The translations under genes and the position numbers were made by a program. From Actinostola sp. cb2023 (taxonomy: Eukaryota > Cnidaria > Anthozoa > Actiniaria > Actinostolidae), in NCBI GenBank assembly GCA_033675265.1, contig JAUJYZ010001579.1, positions 124,001 to 188,000 on the forward strand: a DNA stretch of 64,000 nt, in the 5' to 3' direction. This document shows positions 25,089 through 36,879 of this stretch, piece after piece. Within the stretch, counting starts at the first letter, position 1, and every line of letters begins with the position of its first letter. The notes below the pieces were generated by a model. It searched no databases, was not told the DNA's origin, and was given only the letters and a program-made list of their open reading frames with translations.

Positions 25089-26649
25089 CTACTAGTCTCC
25101 TTTTGCAGCTCCCCGACGGCTGCAACGTACAACCAGACATCAATTTACACTAAAACGTAGACTAATATATTGGAATCCCTCAGGGTCCAAAAGTACTTAT
25201 TGATAAAATCACATTGTAAAACGTGAGTCCACACATGACAATTAACAGTTTTTATAGTAGTGAAACAACTGATTCAGTGTAGTAGTCACAAGGTAATGCT
25301 ACTTCTCATGCATACCTTGTAGTTTTGAGCAAGTAAACCCCTAGATATTCAAGTGACTTAGTGATCGATTTTGACGTCAGAAAAAGATTCGCTTTATAAT
25401 GAATGTATAGGATAAGGACTTGAGTGTTCGAGATGCTGCTAAATATATATCACTCACTTGTAGGTGTTGAAGTCTTTATCGAGGACACTGCCGCAGCTAT
25501 GACTTCCTTCGCTCCGCCATTTTGAAGAGCATTCTAGCTCAGGCTGACTGTCTCGGGTTAAGTGACCCCTCCTCGCTCCACTTCTCTTACTGGTTGACTA
25601 GTTAGGAAAAACAAAGAATTTAACAAGCTGTACGTTTCTTAACTCATTACTTACCAAGCATTTTCAGAGCAAGCAAGAATATTTTGTGTACCCATTAAAG
25701 AAACGCTTATACCTCAAAACCTTTTAGCATAACGTCCAATGAACCAGACATTTTCTTCAAGCTTAATAAAATTTCCTTTAATAATAATTCACTAATAATC
25801 AAATACTTTGCTAATAATTATCCAATTTATTATTAACTTCCTGGAAAAAGGAAATTATTAAGATATTTTTTGTAAAATTATTCATTTTGTGTACAACATT
25901 TTACATAATTTCACTGTGATATTGACACTGTGATATTGATACTTTTCAATGCTAAATATGTGTAAATGTTACTCAATCTGATAAGCACGTGGCTTTCAAA
26001 TATTACATATTTCAAACAGAAACAAGATAAAGTACATTTTGTATTTTGACCAAAGAGCTACAAATATCTTTGAATAGTCCGCTCTTCACTCTCTTTATAC
26101 CTTGCCCTTAACTCTACAGCTACATACTACAATTATCTCGCTTTCTTCGCCAACAAAAGACGCTTACGCTATTACTTAGATCGTAATGTGATCCTCCAGC
26201 ATTTGGTGAGACCACAACCAAAGTGAAGCTGGTTTCAGATTTTTTGGTGTCAGGTTTTTGACTCAGATTATTGGTTCTGGTGTCAGGTTTTTTCCGGGGG
26301 GCACGACGGGCAATCAGCCTTTAATTCGTTCTATCTCTTGATAAAACGTTTCGAAATGCAATCACATGTAACAACACCTTAGAGACTGGGCTTTAGCCGC
26401 TCCTGAATACATTCTTAGTGTTAGACTTTCACTTAAAAGTAAATAAATAGCGGTGTCAGATTTTTTGGTGTTTGATCTCTGTGTTCATACCACAAATATT
26501 TCTCTCGTATCATGTTGTAGTATCACGTTGCTCTAAATAAAACATTGTCACGCTGATCACCAACCCTATAAGACCTATCCAAAGAACATTACACACTTTC
26601 ACTATGTATTCCCTCACTTATTTATCAACTTCAAAGTAAAAACCTTTCT
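25089..26649. other. Intergenic, with a divergent patch between arms
   Basis: No gene. Between about 25310 and 25410 the arms differ in content, not just in length. From 26225 to 26480 several ggtgtcagattttt words occur; these also make up the end of the A/B element, so the element or an older copy may extend here. The mirror is about 38502-40043. Confidence 0.5.
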
Positions 26650-27075
26650 AAACGGACAAGTATCGCGTGGTGTCCACGGCGATTTCGTGACCTAAGGCCT
26701 TGACCGAAATCGATCCCCCTTCTCCCCGGTGAGATCTCGATTTACACTAAAAATGACGTATTCAGCAGTTTCTCTCGCTCTGTGCATGCGTACATATTGT
26801 GCAATGTTATTAAAAATGGCGTGTATTTAAAATGGAATCTTCGAGCTTCCTGTAGGTATTAAAATCGAGATTTTACGACAAGTAGAAGTGTTTTGGTTTT
26901 TAGAATTTAGTGAAAAGGATCTACTAGAGGGGTTTTCGGGGACGAAAAGGATCTGTGCGTTTTTAAAGTGATCTAGAAAGCTTCTATTTTAACCATTATT
27001 TACGGACTCAGCTTCCACGTATACTGGCATATTCTCTGAGACTTCTTGTTAAAAAAAAAATCATTTAAATTGCTA

Positions 27076-27542
27076 ATGAGCGGACGAAAACAAGAATATA
27101 AAGTGGACTCGCTTGGTTTTCACTTGGGGAAGTTGCTGCTGGAAGCGTGGGGGGAGAACAGTCCATGGATTCGCAGTTCAGAGGGGCATAATTACTTAAT
27201 ACGGCCTGGCTATAAAGCGGAGAGATCAATAGCCTTAGCAAGTGGGGACGTTTGCCAAGTATTTTGTGAGGTAATCAAGCCACAGATTGTGCCTTTATTC
27301 AAGTGTACCTGCGAGGAGAAATCAGTGGAAGTTATTGCTACAACTCAACACAAGCAGCAAATAATTTCCTAGAAGAGCTGGGATTACAGACAAAAAAGCA
27401 CTGGTCAGGTCCTACATTTTTTGGTTTTTTTAAGAAAAGAGGTTATTACCAAGCTCAAAGTCGATCTGGTTTCAGAAAAAAATAATAATAATAATATTAA
27501 TAATAATAATATTATTAATAATAACAGTAATACTACTACTAT

Positions 27543-27592
<50 letters not shown>

Positions 27593-27974
27593 GTGCTACT
27601 ACTACTACTACTACTACTAATAATAATAATGATAATAATAATAATAATAATAAAGACACCTCCACCAGTGATCAAGTAATTGTGAACATTGCACAAAGAT
27701 CTGGAAAAGTAGTAAATTGGCTGGGAATTAAATCACTTGGAGAAGACCCCCCTTGCAGTAATCTTATGGTCATATGGCTCTAATGACAAAGTTGTACCAC
27801 TTCGACCAGGTTACTGATGCTCGATTACTTGTAAATGCTCAAGAGAAATCATTTGAGGTTTCATGCAAGATAATAAGTTCTGCTAATCCTACCTTTGGTC
27901 CTATCTTTCAATGTGAGGTTATTTCTAATGGGAATAACTTATTCACAACCCAATAAGTTAAATCAACTACAGCT
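27076..27974 (+). CDS. Gene B exon 1, unknown mobile-element protein
   Basis: About 300 codons. The start is the ATG giving MSGRKQ. The frame is lost near 27345 (actcaacacaag against the right arm's actccaacacaag) and again near 27480 and 27770, but the right arm is open where this copy is broken, so the intended frame is clear. Residues are well mixed up to VDLVSE, then a trinucleotide repeat codes Asn and Thr runs, then ordinary sequence resumes. Exon 1 ends at cagct before gtaagg, and joining it to exon 2 keeps the frame (QLQL to DVRDHN). No family recognised for this part. Confidence 0.7.
27482..27652. repeat. AAT/ACT microsatellite inside gene B
   Basis: A run of AAT, then ACT with one AGTGCT variant, then AAT and GAT units. 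In the gene B frame it codes Asn and Thr. Mirror at 37502-37675. Confidence 0.95.
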
Positions 27975-28283
27975 GTAAGGAATATTTTCATTTTTTTTTT
28001 AATTGATCTTGCCAGGTTAGTAGTATATATAATATTGTATAGTCTGTGTTTAGACCAAAGAGATTTATTTTAATAAAATACAAAGCTTTTGAAAAAACAT
28101 ATGGTTATAATTTCATGAATATATTTGACAACAACACTCAATGTCAATCATATAGTATGTAGTTATAATCATTAGCATTTGATTCAGAGACTCATTGGAT
28201 AACATACATAAACATGTATGTTTATACAAAGGGGATTATAAAATACCTAAGATAAAATAACTGATATATGTACATATTTTTAG

Positions 28284-28747
28284 GGATGTGCGTGATCACA
28301 ATACCACAGCTGCCAGAGTCAACTCATTTCAGGCCAGATCAGAAAAACTTTTTCAAAAGATGAAGCAGTATGGGCCTGCACAATGTACAGCCAAACTCCC
28401 ATATCTACATATTCTAAGGGATCACATTCATGTACAACTGCAATTTTGCTTTGAAAATGTTGGGTTGGGGCTATGGTTATTTTTCATGTGTTGCATCAGA
28501 ACACCTCAACAAGCTAGTCAAGACAATGGAGTGGAGCAGTACCAATCAAGATGACAAGAGGTTTGTTACCATCACGAGGATGCTTCGCACTCAGCATTTC
28601 TACTACCCGGAGAATGTGTTTACAGTATCCCGGAATGTAACATGTTCTGCCTGTAATCAACAGGGACACACAAAGAAGAATAAGGCTTGTCCTATGCATC
28701 CATCCCAACCCACAGTTCAATTTGATGAATCTGATAATGAGAGTTGA
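28284..28747 (+). CDS. Gene B exon 2, transposase-like C-terminus with zinc knuckle
   Basis: Follows a 309-bp intron (GT at 27975, AG at 28282-28283, with a T-rich tract). About 154 codons with one frameshift near 28455. A YLHILRDH segment, then SEHLNKLVK, resembles in layout the last helix of DDE transposases, where a Glu is followed by Asn/Lys; this is inference from pattern only. Near the C-terminus CSACNQQGH followed by CPMH makes a CX2CX4HX6C zinc-knuckle-like motif, suggesting nucleic-acid binding. The tail is acidic (DESDNES). Confidence 0.7.
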
Positions 28748-29101
28748 ATCCTACATGTACACTGTATAACCATAATTAATTACCTTCAGCATGTATATTT
28801 GTAAGCACAGATCCTTATAATCAAGTTTTGTATACCGTACAATCCCTAGTATAGTCCCCACAATTAAAATAACAAAGCCACTCATTAAAAATTAAACCAC
28901 AACCTCTTTAGGTTGAACAGAGAACAAAGCCGGGAAGAAATGGAAATCATAGTATTATTAATTCTTGAAAAATGTGATATCTAAATTCCTCTCAAGTCTT
29001 CAGAGTACAAACACTAAAAACAAACCGTTAAAATGTTGTACTAATTAGTACTAAATAGCAATAATTAAACAATGTAAATATCATCACTATTGATATTTTA
29101 G

Positions 29102-29221
29102 GAGTGATTGCAATAAACCTGTGAAATACAATTTAGATGTTAGTGTGTTAAACAGTCAAATAGTCACAATACTAGTGTCTATTAGTCTACTAACTGTTTC
29201 ACAGGTTTAGTGCAATCACTC
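29102..29221. terminator. Shared 3'-end hairpin of genes A and B
   Basis: An inverted repeat, gagtgattgcaataaacctg plus gtgaaa, facing its complement with one mismatch across about 70 nt. It lies between the stop codons of the convergent genes, and the arm read in the gene B direction holds AATAAA. The plausible role is polyadenylation of both transcripts. Confidence 0.5.
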
Positions 29222-29330
29222 TACTAAATAGTACAATTTATTTTGCACGACTTAAGTGTTTGTACTCTATGACTTAGCCTTCAAAGTATTTTCAATATCT
29301 AATTTGCTATTAAAAGAGTCATTGTACCAT

Positions 29331-30339
29331 TTATATTAACTCTAGGTCCACTTCAGGAATGGCAACATCAGGAGTCATAATGCCACATTTGTTAAATGCT
29401 GCATTCCCAAAATTTGAGCTGCATCTCTCCTTGCTGTAGGGTTGAATCTTCCTTATGGAATTTTAGAGAGACCTTACGAGCATATTTAATCATGCCTGAA
29501 AACAACATCACTGACCTAGATATTATTTTCACAGGTCTCCTTACTTTATAGCAGCAGCGTTGAGCAGTGAAATTTAGTTCTCTGTCAACCTGATGAGATC
29601 TCTTGAGAGGATTAAATGTGTCTCTTACAACAGCAATGACATTAAACACATTTTCACGAATGAACTAGTCCTCTCCCCTGAGCACACAATCACACAATGA
29701 GTAGACAAAGTTATATCCACGTGGTAACATTTAATGTTCCTTCTCCTTTGAATTCTGGGAATTCTAATTTCCCTCCATTAACTTCAATGGTATTTAAAGC
29801 AAATTCATTTGGCAAAAATATCGTTTTCATCAGGGTTGGAACCACCATAGGGCACTAAACATTTCATATTGGTCCCTCCTTTCTCCAATGCAAAGACTAA
29901 ACTGACCCTTACTGAGGGATTAACCCCTTGCAAATCGTCCAAACTAAACAAACGATCCTCTACAACGGACGTAAAAGGGAATGATGACCGTAAAATCACC
30001 AGAAGGAAATCTCTTTACCAGCTTATCGGTTCCAAAAACACTTGGCTGAGTCGACTGATGGTCTCTATCTCGAAGGTTGGCGGTGGTTGGCCTGCTTTTA
30101 TTTCCTCCTTGTGGAATCTTGAAGCATAGACTTCACAAAAACAAGGCGAGCAACCTCCATTGCAACGACCTTTTCTCTAGGATTTTCTAGAGTAACCCTC
30201 GAAACATTTACTATCTTTTAACTTCTTGATTAAATTTTTAACTCAAAATTTCGCACTTGAGCACGGTAAAACTCACGAAGTTGTTGAGAAGAGGGCAAAA
30301 TTCAAGATCGTTACCGAGTGGCGAACCTTTGGCCGCCAT
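29331..30339 (-). CDS. Gene A, unknown mobile-element protein
   Basis: About 330 codons once frames are joined. Start MAAKGSPLGNDLEF; the stop follows VDLELI. This copy is open over the first part (PLGNDLEF), the middle segment FEIETISRLSQV and the stretch VVEDRLFSLDDLQG to DENDIF, but is broken near 30285, 30060, 29850, 29725-29660 and 29600. No domain recognised; it has a QRCCYK pair of cysteines near the C-terminus and no obvious signal peptide or membrane segment. It converges with gene B and shares its terminator region. Probably a second protein of the mobile element. Confidence 0.65.
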
Positions 30340-30449
30340 ATTGAATACAGCAAGTGCGCCTGCGCATAACGTTATCCGCTGTTCAAAGTGTAACTGGAGC
30401 CTGCAGAACGCTTGCAATGGCTTCTGTCTAGCAGGTTAGGTCCGGAATC

Positions 30450-30935
30450 GCTGTGGTCAGATTTTAGAATCAAATTTTTTGCAGTCAGTCACGTTCAACA
30501 AGGTTCACGTTACCACGTTGCGATTTAAGTTGAGAATCTGCTAAAATTAAAGAACCTGTGTCGTTTTTTTTATGTATACAGTCGAGATACTTCAAGTTGC
30601 ATGGACTTTGCAGTGAAAATCTTTCAAAACGGACAAGTATCGCTTTGGTGTCAGATTTTAGAATCAGATTTTGCAGTCCGAGTCACGTTCAACAAGGTTC
30701 ACGTTACCACGTGCGATTTAAGTTGAGAATCTGCTCAAATTAAAGAACCTGTGTCGGTTTTTATGTAGTACAGTCGAGATCACTTCAAGTTGCATGGACT
30801 TTGCAGTGAAAATCTTTCTAAACGGACAAGTATCGCCTACGGGGAAAGATGGGGTGTAAAGTGAACCTTGTTGAACGTGACTCGGACTGCAAAAATCTGA
30901 TTCTAAAAATCTGACACCAAGCGATACTTGTTCCG
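30450..30935. repeat. Subterminal repeats of the A/B element
   Basis: About 195-bp units containing acggacaagtatcgc, tcagattttagaatcag, cagtccgagtcacgttc and gttgagaatctgct occur twice in tandem, and a partial unit is inverted at the very end, so the terminus can fold back. Mirror at 34239-34740. Confidence 0.8.
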
Positions 30936-30939
30936 TTTT

Positions 30940-32538
30940 GATCAAAACAAAGATTCAAACTTGCAAAGCGAACGAAAGGAATGACAGCGACGGTTGTATT
31001 TCATACAATGGTATTCCGTTATTGAATTATAAAGCTATGGAAATGAGAGTGACTGTGTAGACATAAATTGATCTGAATTCGTAAAGGGAGATCTAACAAT
31101 ACATTAATTATAAAAGTAAAGTAACGGCTACAGGGACACAATCGATCGTACTCGCTGTGGAGTATTCAAAGGAATATTTTTATAATTCAAGAGAAACAAT
31201 AACAAAGCGGAAGACCGGAAGGTCACATGCAAGATTATATTAGAAACATGTATTTATCGTCCAGCCTTTACCGCAAAAGAAGCCAGAGAAGAACCGGTGA
31301 TGGAACGTCGAAGGGATTTTAAACGGCTACACGAAGATAAATGTGTCCCGAAGGGGGGGGGGGGGGGGGGGGGGGGGGGGGTAACTCCCCTATATACGCT
31401 ATACGGGTATGTGCCACGGGATAGGGTATGGTTTTTGAGCTCCCAGGTCTGGGGTAGGAGCCCTCTTGGAAATCAAAATGGAGCCAGGGGATATTTCTAT
31501 CAGTCACCGTCTCCCTACTAAGTCTAATCCGCGAGATAAACCACCCACTATAATCAAAAAAATCTATGTACCCATTGTGCATCTATGGAGCCCAGGATAC
31601 ATACAGTGCTAGAATAAACGTTTTGAAGATATGGACCACAACCAATGACCAAAGATTATAGGACGCTTTTACTTTGACTATCTCTAATTATGTATATGTA
31701 ATATGTATGTTACTGTCGCAATCTTCCTTTCAGTTACGGATAGATAAGTTGAAATATCAAAGTGGATCAACACTATGCATACATATGGTACTTGATCTTG
31801 GTACTTGATCTTGATCAAGTCAGTAGTTCTCTCTGAATTTTCGTAAGTTTTGCTTTACATACATTTCAAGATCGCTTTTTAGTTCAAAATCTTCTTCCCA
31901 ATCCACGTTCCTGATGCGTGACGCCATGTTGAACGCTCTTAGCAGTTGTCCCGAACTGCATTATGGTCTATGGCACTGATAGGCCATTGCTATGGCACTC
32001 ATGGGCTTATAGCACTCATAGGCCACGGGTTTTTTTTTTTTTAAATAAAATTCGAAAAATATATGTATTCTTTTTATTTTTTATTTATATTTAATTACAG
32101 TGCGACACTACACTAACCAAGGCCACCCAAGCAAATTTTCATACAAATTATCCAATCACAATTGAGTATTTAAACAATAGAATCTGCACAAATTGTCAAA
32201 TTTTCGCTTTTAAAAGCATATATTTACTTTATATGTGTATGTATATGATCAAGAGTGAACAAGAAACAGTTTAAAATGTAGAATTCGACATCATTCTGTT
32301 ATTCAGCGTCACAAATGTGATTAGAAAATTGATTCAAAATGTGTTTGGGTGGCCTTGGTTGGTGTAGTTGCACTGTAACATAGAAAAAAATATTTCTATT
32401 TCAAATAAAAAATTAAAAAAATGAATTTTATCGAATATTTTTGAAAGAAAAACAGATAATTTCTCAAAATTTCTAAGGCATCAATGGGCCACCATAGTAG
32501 ACTCTTCCACAGTACCCGCTCTCAGCGGTCTTTAGTAT
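30940..32538. other. Inner left arm, no gene seen
   Basis: Apart from the poly-G tract there are only AT-rich sequence and short broken frames. The two arms differ here by many one-base indels, and one stretch near 32300 (gaatgatgtcgaattc against cagatgttcgaattc) differs more strongly. The mirror is 32605-34238. Confidence 0.5.
31353..31381. repeat. Poly-G tract
   Basis: An uninterrupted run of about 29 G. The mirror tract at 33779-33830 is about 52 C, so the length differs greatly between arms. Confidence 0.95.
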
Positions 32539-32604
32539 GAGCATGCGCTCTGACGACTTGGTCGTCTCAAAATTTGACGACCGAGTCGTCAGAGCGCATG
32601 CTCC
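32539..32604. repeat. Palindrome centre, hairpin
   Basis: The arms meet here: gagcatgcgctctgacgac on the left faces its reverse complement on the right, with about 9 nt (tcaaaattt) between the last paired gtcgtc/gacgac. The arms' last 30 nt also contain a small internal hairpin of their own. Just outside it the two arms disagree at roughly one small indel or mismatch every 15-20 nt, far more than in the outer arms. A short repeated hairpin at the exact turning point is what one expects both for a hairpin-mediated inverted duplication and for a misjoin made at a repeat. Confidence 0.9.
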
Positions 32605-33777
32605 TACTAAAAGACCGCTGAGAGCGGTTACTGTGGAAGAGTTACTCTATGGTGGCCCATTGAGCCTTAGAAAATTTGAGAAATTATCTGTTTTTCTTCA
32701 AAAATATTCGATAAATTCATTTTTTTAATTTTTTATTTGAAATAGAAATATTTTTTTCTATGTTACAGTGCAACTACAACAACCAAGGCCACCCAAACAC
32801 ATTTTGAATCAAATTTTCTAATCACATTTGTGACGCTGATAAAAAATAAAAACAGATGTTCGAATTCTACATTTTAAACTGTTTCTTGTTCACTCTTGAT
32901 CATATCTATACATACACATATAAAGTAAAAATATGCTTTTAAAGCGAAAATTTGACAATTTGTGCAGATTTTCTATTGTTTAAATACTCAATGTGATTGG
33001 ATAATTGTATGAAAATTTGCTTGGGTGGTCCTTGGTTAGTGTAGTCGCACTGTAATTAAATATAAATAAAAAATAAAAAGAATACATATATTTTTCGAAT
33101 TTTATTTAAAAAAAAAAAACCCGTGGCCATCATGAGTGCTATAGCCCATGAGTGCCATAGCAATGGCCTATCATTGCCATAGACCATAATGCAGTTCGGG
33201 ACAACTGCTAAGAGCGTTCAACATGGCGTCACGCATCAGGAACGTGGATTGGGAAGAAAGATTTTGAACTAAAAAGCGATCTTGAAAATGTAGGTAAAGC
33301 AAAAAACTTACGAAAATCAGAGATACTAGACTGATCAAGATCAAGTACCAAGATCAAGTACCATATGTATGCATAGTGTTGATCCACTTTGATATTTCAA
33401 CTTATCTATCCGTAACTGAAAGGAAATTTTTTTTGCGACAGTAACATACATATTACATATACATAAATTAGAGATAGTCAAAGTAAAAGCGGTCCTATAA
33501 TCTTTGGGGTCATTGGTTGTGGTCCATATCTTCAAAACGTTTATTCTAGCACTGTATGTATCCTGGGCTCCATAGATGCACAATGGGTACATAGATTTTG
33601 ATTATAGTGGGTGGTTTTATCTCGCGGATTAGACTTAGTAGGGAGGACGGTGACTGATAGAAATATCCCCTGGCTCAATTTTTGATTTCCAAGAGGGCTC
33701 CTAACCCCAGACCTGGGAGCTCAAAAACCATACCCTATCCCGTGGCACATACCCGTTAATAGCGTATATAGGGGAGT

Positions 33778-33778
<1 letters not shown>

Positions 33779-33830
<52 letters not shown>
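33779..33830. repeat. Poly-C tract, mirror copy
   Basis: An uninterrupted run of about 52 C, close to twice the length of its left-arm partner. Confidence 0.95.
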
Positions 33831-34238
33831 TTCGGGACAATTTATCTTCGTGTAGCCGTTTAAAATCCCTTCGACGTTCATCACCGGTTCTTCTCTGGCT
33901 CTGTTGCGGTAAAGGCTGGACGATAAATACATGTTCTAATATAATCTTGCATGTGAACCTTCCTGTCTTCCGCTTTGTTATTGTTTTCTCTTGAATTATA
34001 AAAATATTCCTTTGAATACTCAAAGCGAGTACGATCGATTGTGTCTGTAGCCGTTACTTTACTTTTATAATTAATGTATTGTTAGATCTCCCTTTACGAA
34101 TTCAGATCAATTTATGTCTACACAGTCACTTCTCATTTCCATAGCTTTATAATTCAATAACGGAATACCATTGTATGAAAATACAACCGTCGCTGTCATT
34201 CCTTTCGTTCGCTTTGCAAGTTTGAATCTTTGTTGATC

Positions 34239-34740
34239 AAAACGGACAAGTATCGCTTGGTGTCAGATTTTAGAATCAGATTTTTGCAGTCCGAGTCACG
34301 TTCAACAAGGTTCACGTTTACACCCATCTTTCCCCCGTAGGCGATACTTGTCCGTTTAGAAAGATTTTCACTGCAAAAGTCCATGCAACTTGAAGTATCT
34401 CGACTGTACTACATAAAAACCGACACAGGTTCTTTAATTTGAGCAGATTCTCAACTTAAATCGCACGTGGTAACGTGAACCTGTTGAACGTGACTCGGAC
34501 TGCAAAATCTGATTCTAAAATCTGACACCAAAGCGATACTTGTCCGTTTTGAAAGATTTTCACTGCAAAAGTCCATGCAACTTGAAGTATCTCGACTGTA
34601 GTACATAAAAACCGACACAGGTTCTTTAATTTGAGCAGATTCTCAACTTAAATCGCACGTGGTAACGTGAACCTTGTTTGAACGTGACTGACTGCAAAAA
34701 ATTTGATTCTAAAATCTGACCACAGCGATCCGGACCTAAC
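34239..34740. repeat. Subterminal repeats, mirror copy
   Basis: Two tandem units of about 193 bp (gcgatacttgtccg at 34341 and 34534) and one inverted partial unit at the outer end. Confidence 0.8.
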
Positions 34741-34835
34741 CTGCTAGACCAGAAGCCATTGCAAGCGTTCTGCAGGCTCCAGTACACTTTGAACAGCGGA
34801 TAACGTTATGCGCAGGCGCACTTGCTGTATTCAAT

Positions 34836-35837
34836 ATGGCGGCCGAAGGTTCGCCCACTCGGTAACGATCTTGAATTTTGCCCTTCTTCTCAACAACTTC
34901 GTGAGTTTTACCGTGCTCAAGTGCGAAATTTTGAGTTAAAATTTATCAAGAAGTTAAAAGATAGTAATGTTTCGAGGGTTACTCTAGAAAATCCTAGAGA
35001 AAAGGTCGTTGCAATGGAGGTTGCTCGCCTTGTTTTTGTGAAGTCTATTGCTTCAAGATTCCACAAGGAGGAAATAAAGCAGGGCAACACCGCCAACCTT
35101 CGAGATAGAGACCATCAGTCGACTCAGCCAAGTGTTTGGAACCGATAAGCTGGTAAAGAGATTTCCTTCTGGTGATTTTACGGTCATCATTCCCTTTTAC
35201 GTCGTTGTAGAGGATCGTTTGTTTAGTTTGGACGATTGCAAGGGGTTAATCCCCTCAGTAAGGGTCAGTTAGTCTTTGCATTGGAGAAAGGAGGGGCCCA
35301 ATATGAAATGTTTAGTGCCCTATGGTGGTTCCAACCCTGATGAAAACGATATTTTGCCAAATGAATTTGCTTTTAAATACCATTGAAGTTAATGGAGGGA
35401 AATTAGAATTCCCAGAATTCAAAGGAGAAGGAACATTAAATGTTACCCGTGGATATAACTTTGTCTACTCATTGTGTGATTGTGTGGCTCAAGGGGAGAG
35501 ACTAGTCATTCGTGAAAATGTGTTTAATGTCATTGCTGTTGTAAGAGACACATTTAATCCCTCAAGAGATCTCATCAGGTTGGACAGAGAACTAAATTTC
35601 ACTGCTCAACGCTGCTGCTATAAAGTAAGGAGACCTGTGAAAATAATATCTAGGTCAGTGATGTTGTTTTCAGGCATGATTAAATATGCTCGTAAGGTCT
35701 CTCTAAAATTCCATAAGGAAGATTCAACCCTACAGCAAGGAGAGATGCAGCTCAAATTTTGGAATGCAGCATTTAACAAATGTGGCATTATGACTCATGA
35801 TGTTGCCATTCCTGAAGTGGACCTAGAGTTAATATAA
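34836..35837 (+). CDS. Gene A, mirror copy
   Basis: Start at ATG 34836 (MAAEGSP), frame shifted by one extra C near 34855, then open from PLGNDLEF to HKEEIK (about 34850-35085), shifted near 35090 and 35235-35300, and then open for the last 165 codons (NTIEVNGG to VDLELI). The breaks do not coincide with those of the left copy, so the underlying gene is very likely intact. Confidence 0.7.
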
Positions 35838-35945
35838 ATGGTACAATGACTCTTTTAATAGCAAATTAGATATTGAAAATACTTTGAAGGCTAAGTCATA
35901 GAGTACAAACACTTAAGTCGTGCAAAATAAATGTACTATTTAGTA

Positions 35946-36065
35946 GAGTGATTGCAATAAACCTGTGAAACAGTTAGTAGACTAATAGACACTAGTATTG
36001 TGACTATTTGACTGTTTAACACACTAACATCTAAATTGTATTTCACAGGTTTATTGCAATCACTC
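35946..36065. terminator. Shared 3'-end hairpin, mirror copy
   Basis: Same inverted repeat, here without the mismatch: both arms carry AATAAA, one for each strand, 110 nt after the gene A stop and about 360 nt after the gene B stop. Confidence 0.5.
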
Positions 36066-36419
36066 CTAAAATATCAATAGTGATGATATTTACATTGTTT
36101 AATTATTGCTATTTAGTACTAATTAGTACAACATTTTTAACGGTTTGTTTTAGTGTTTGTACTCTGAAGACTTGAGAGGAATTTAGATATCACATTTTTC
36201 AAGAATTAATAATACTATGATTTCCATTTCTTCCCGGCTTTGTTCTCTGTTCAACCTAAAAGAGGTTGTGGTTTAATTTTTAATGAGTGGCTTTGTTATT
36301 TTAATTGTGGGGACTATACTAGGGATTGTACGGTATACAAAACTTGATTATAAGGATCTGTGCTTACAAATATACATGCTGAAGGTAATTAATTATGTTA
36401 TACAGTGTACATGTAGGAT

Positions 36420-36879
36420 TCAACTCTCATTATCAGATTCATCAAATTGAACTGTGGGTTGGGATGGATGCATAGGACAAGCCTTATTCTTCTTGTGTGT
36501 CCCTGTTGATTACAGGCAGAACATGTTACATTCGGGATACTGTAAACACATTCTCCGGGTAGTAGAAATGCTGAGTGCGAAGCATCCTCGTGATGGTAAA
36601 ACCTCTTGTCATCTTGATTGGTACTGCTCCACTCCATTGTCTTGACTAGCTTGTTGAGGTGTTCTGATGCAACACATGAAAAATAACCATAGCCCCAACC
36701 CAACATTTCAAAGCAAAATTGCAGTTGTACATGAATGTGATCCCTTAGAATATGTAGATATGGGAGTTTGGCTGTACATTGTGCAGGCCCATACTGCTTC
36801 ATCTTTGAAAAAAAAGTTTTCTGATCTGGCCTGAAATGAGTTGACTCTGGCAGCTGTGGTATTGTGATCACGCACATCC
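36420..36879 (-). CDS. Gene B exon 2, mirror copy
   Basis: Open through YLHILRDH and SEHLNKLVK in one frame, unlike the left copy, but loses frame after KRF near 36600 and again around the zinc knuckle (near 36485). Intron at 36880-37183 with matching splice sites. Confidence 0.7.

Larger units (their letters stand above)
26650..30938. mobile_element. 4.3-kb two-gene element with terminal inverted repeats
   Basis: The left end aacggacaagtatcgcgtgg plus tgtc pairs with the right end, gacaccaagcgatacttg then ttccgtt. Between them lie gene B (plus) and gene A (minus), convergent, and a block of subterminal repeats on the gene A side (30450-30935). The size, inverted ends and two genes suggest an autonomous DNA transposon. 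No clear target duplication was found; the outer tttcta/tagaaa flank seems to be part of the repeat. Class unknown. Confidence 0.65.
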
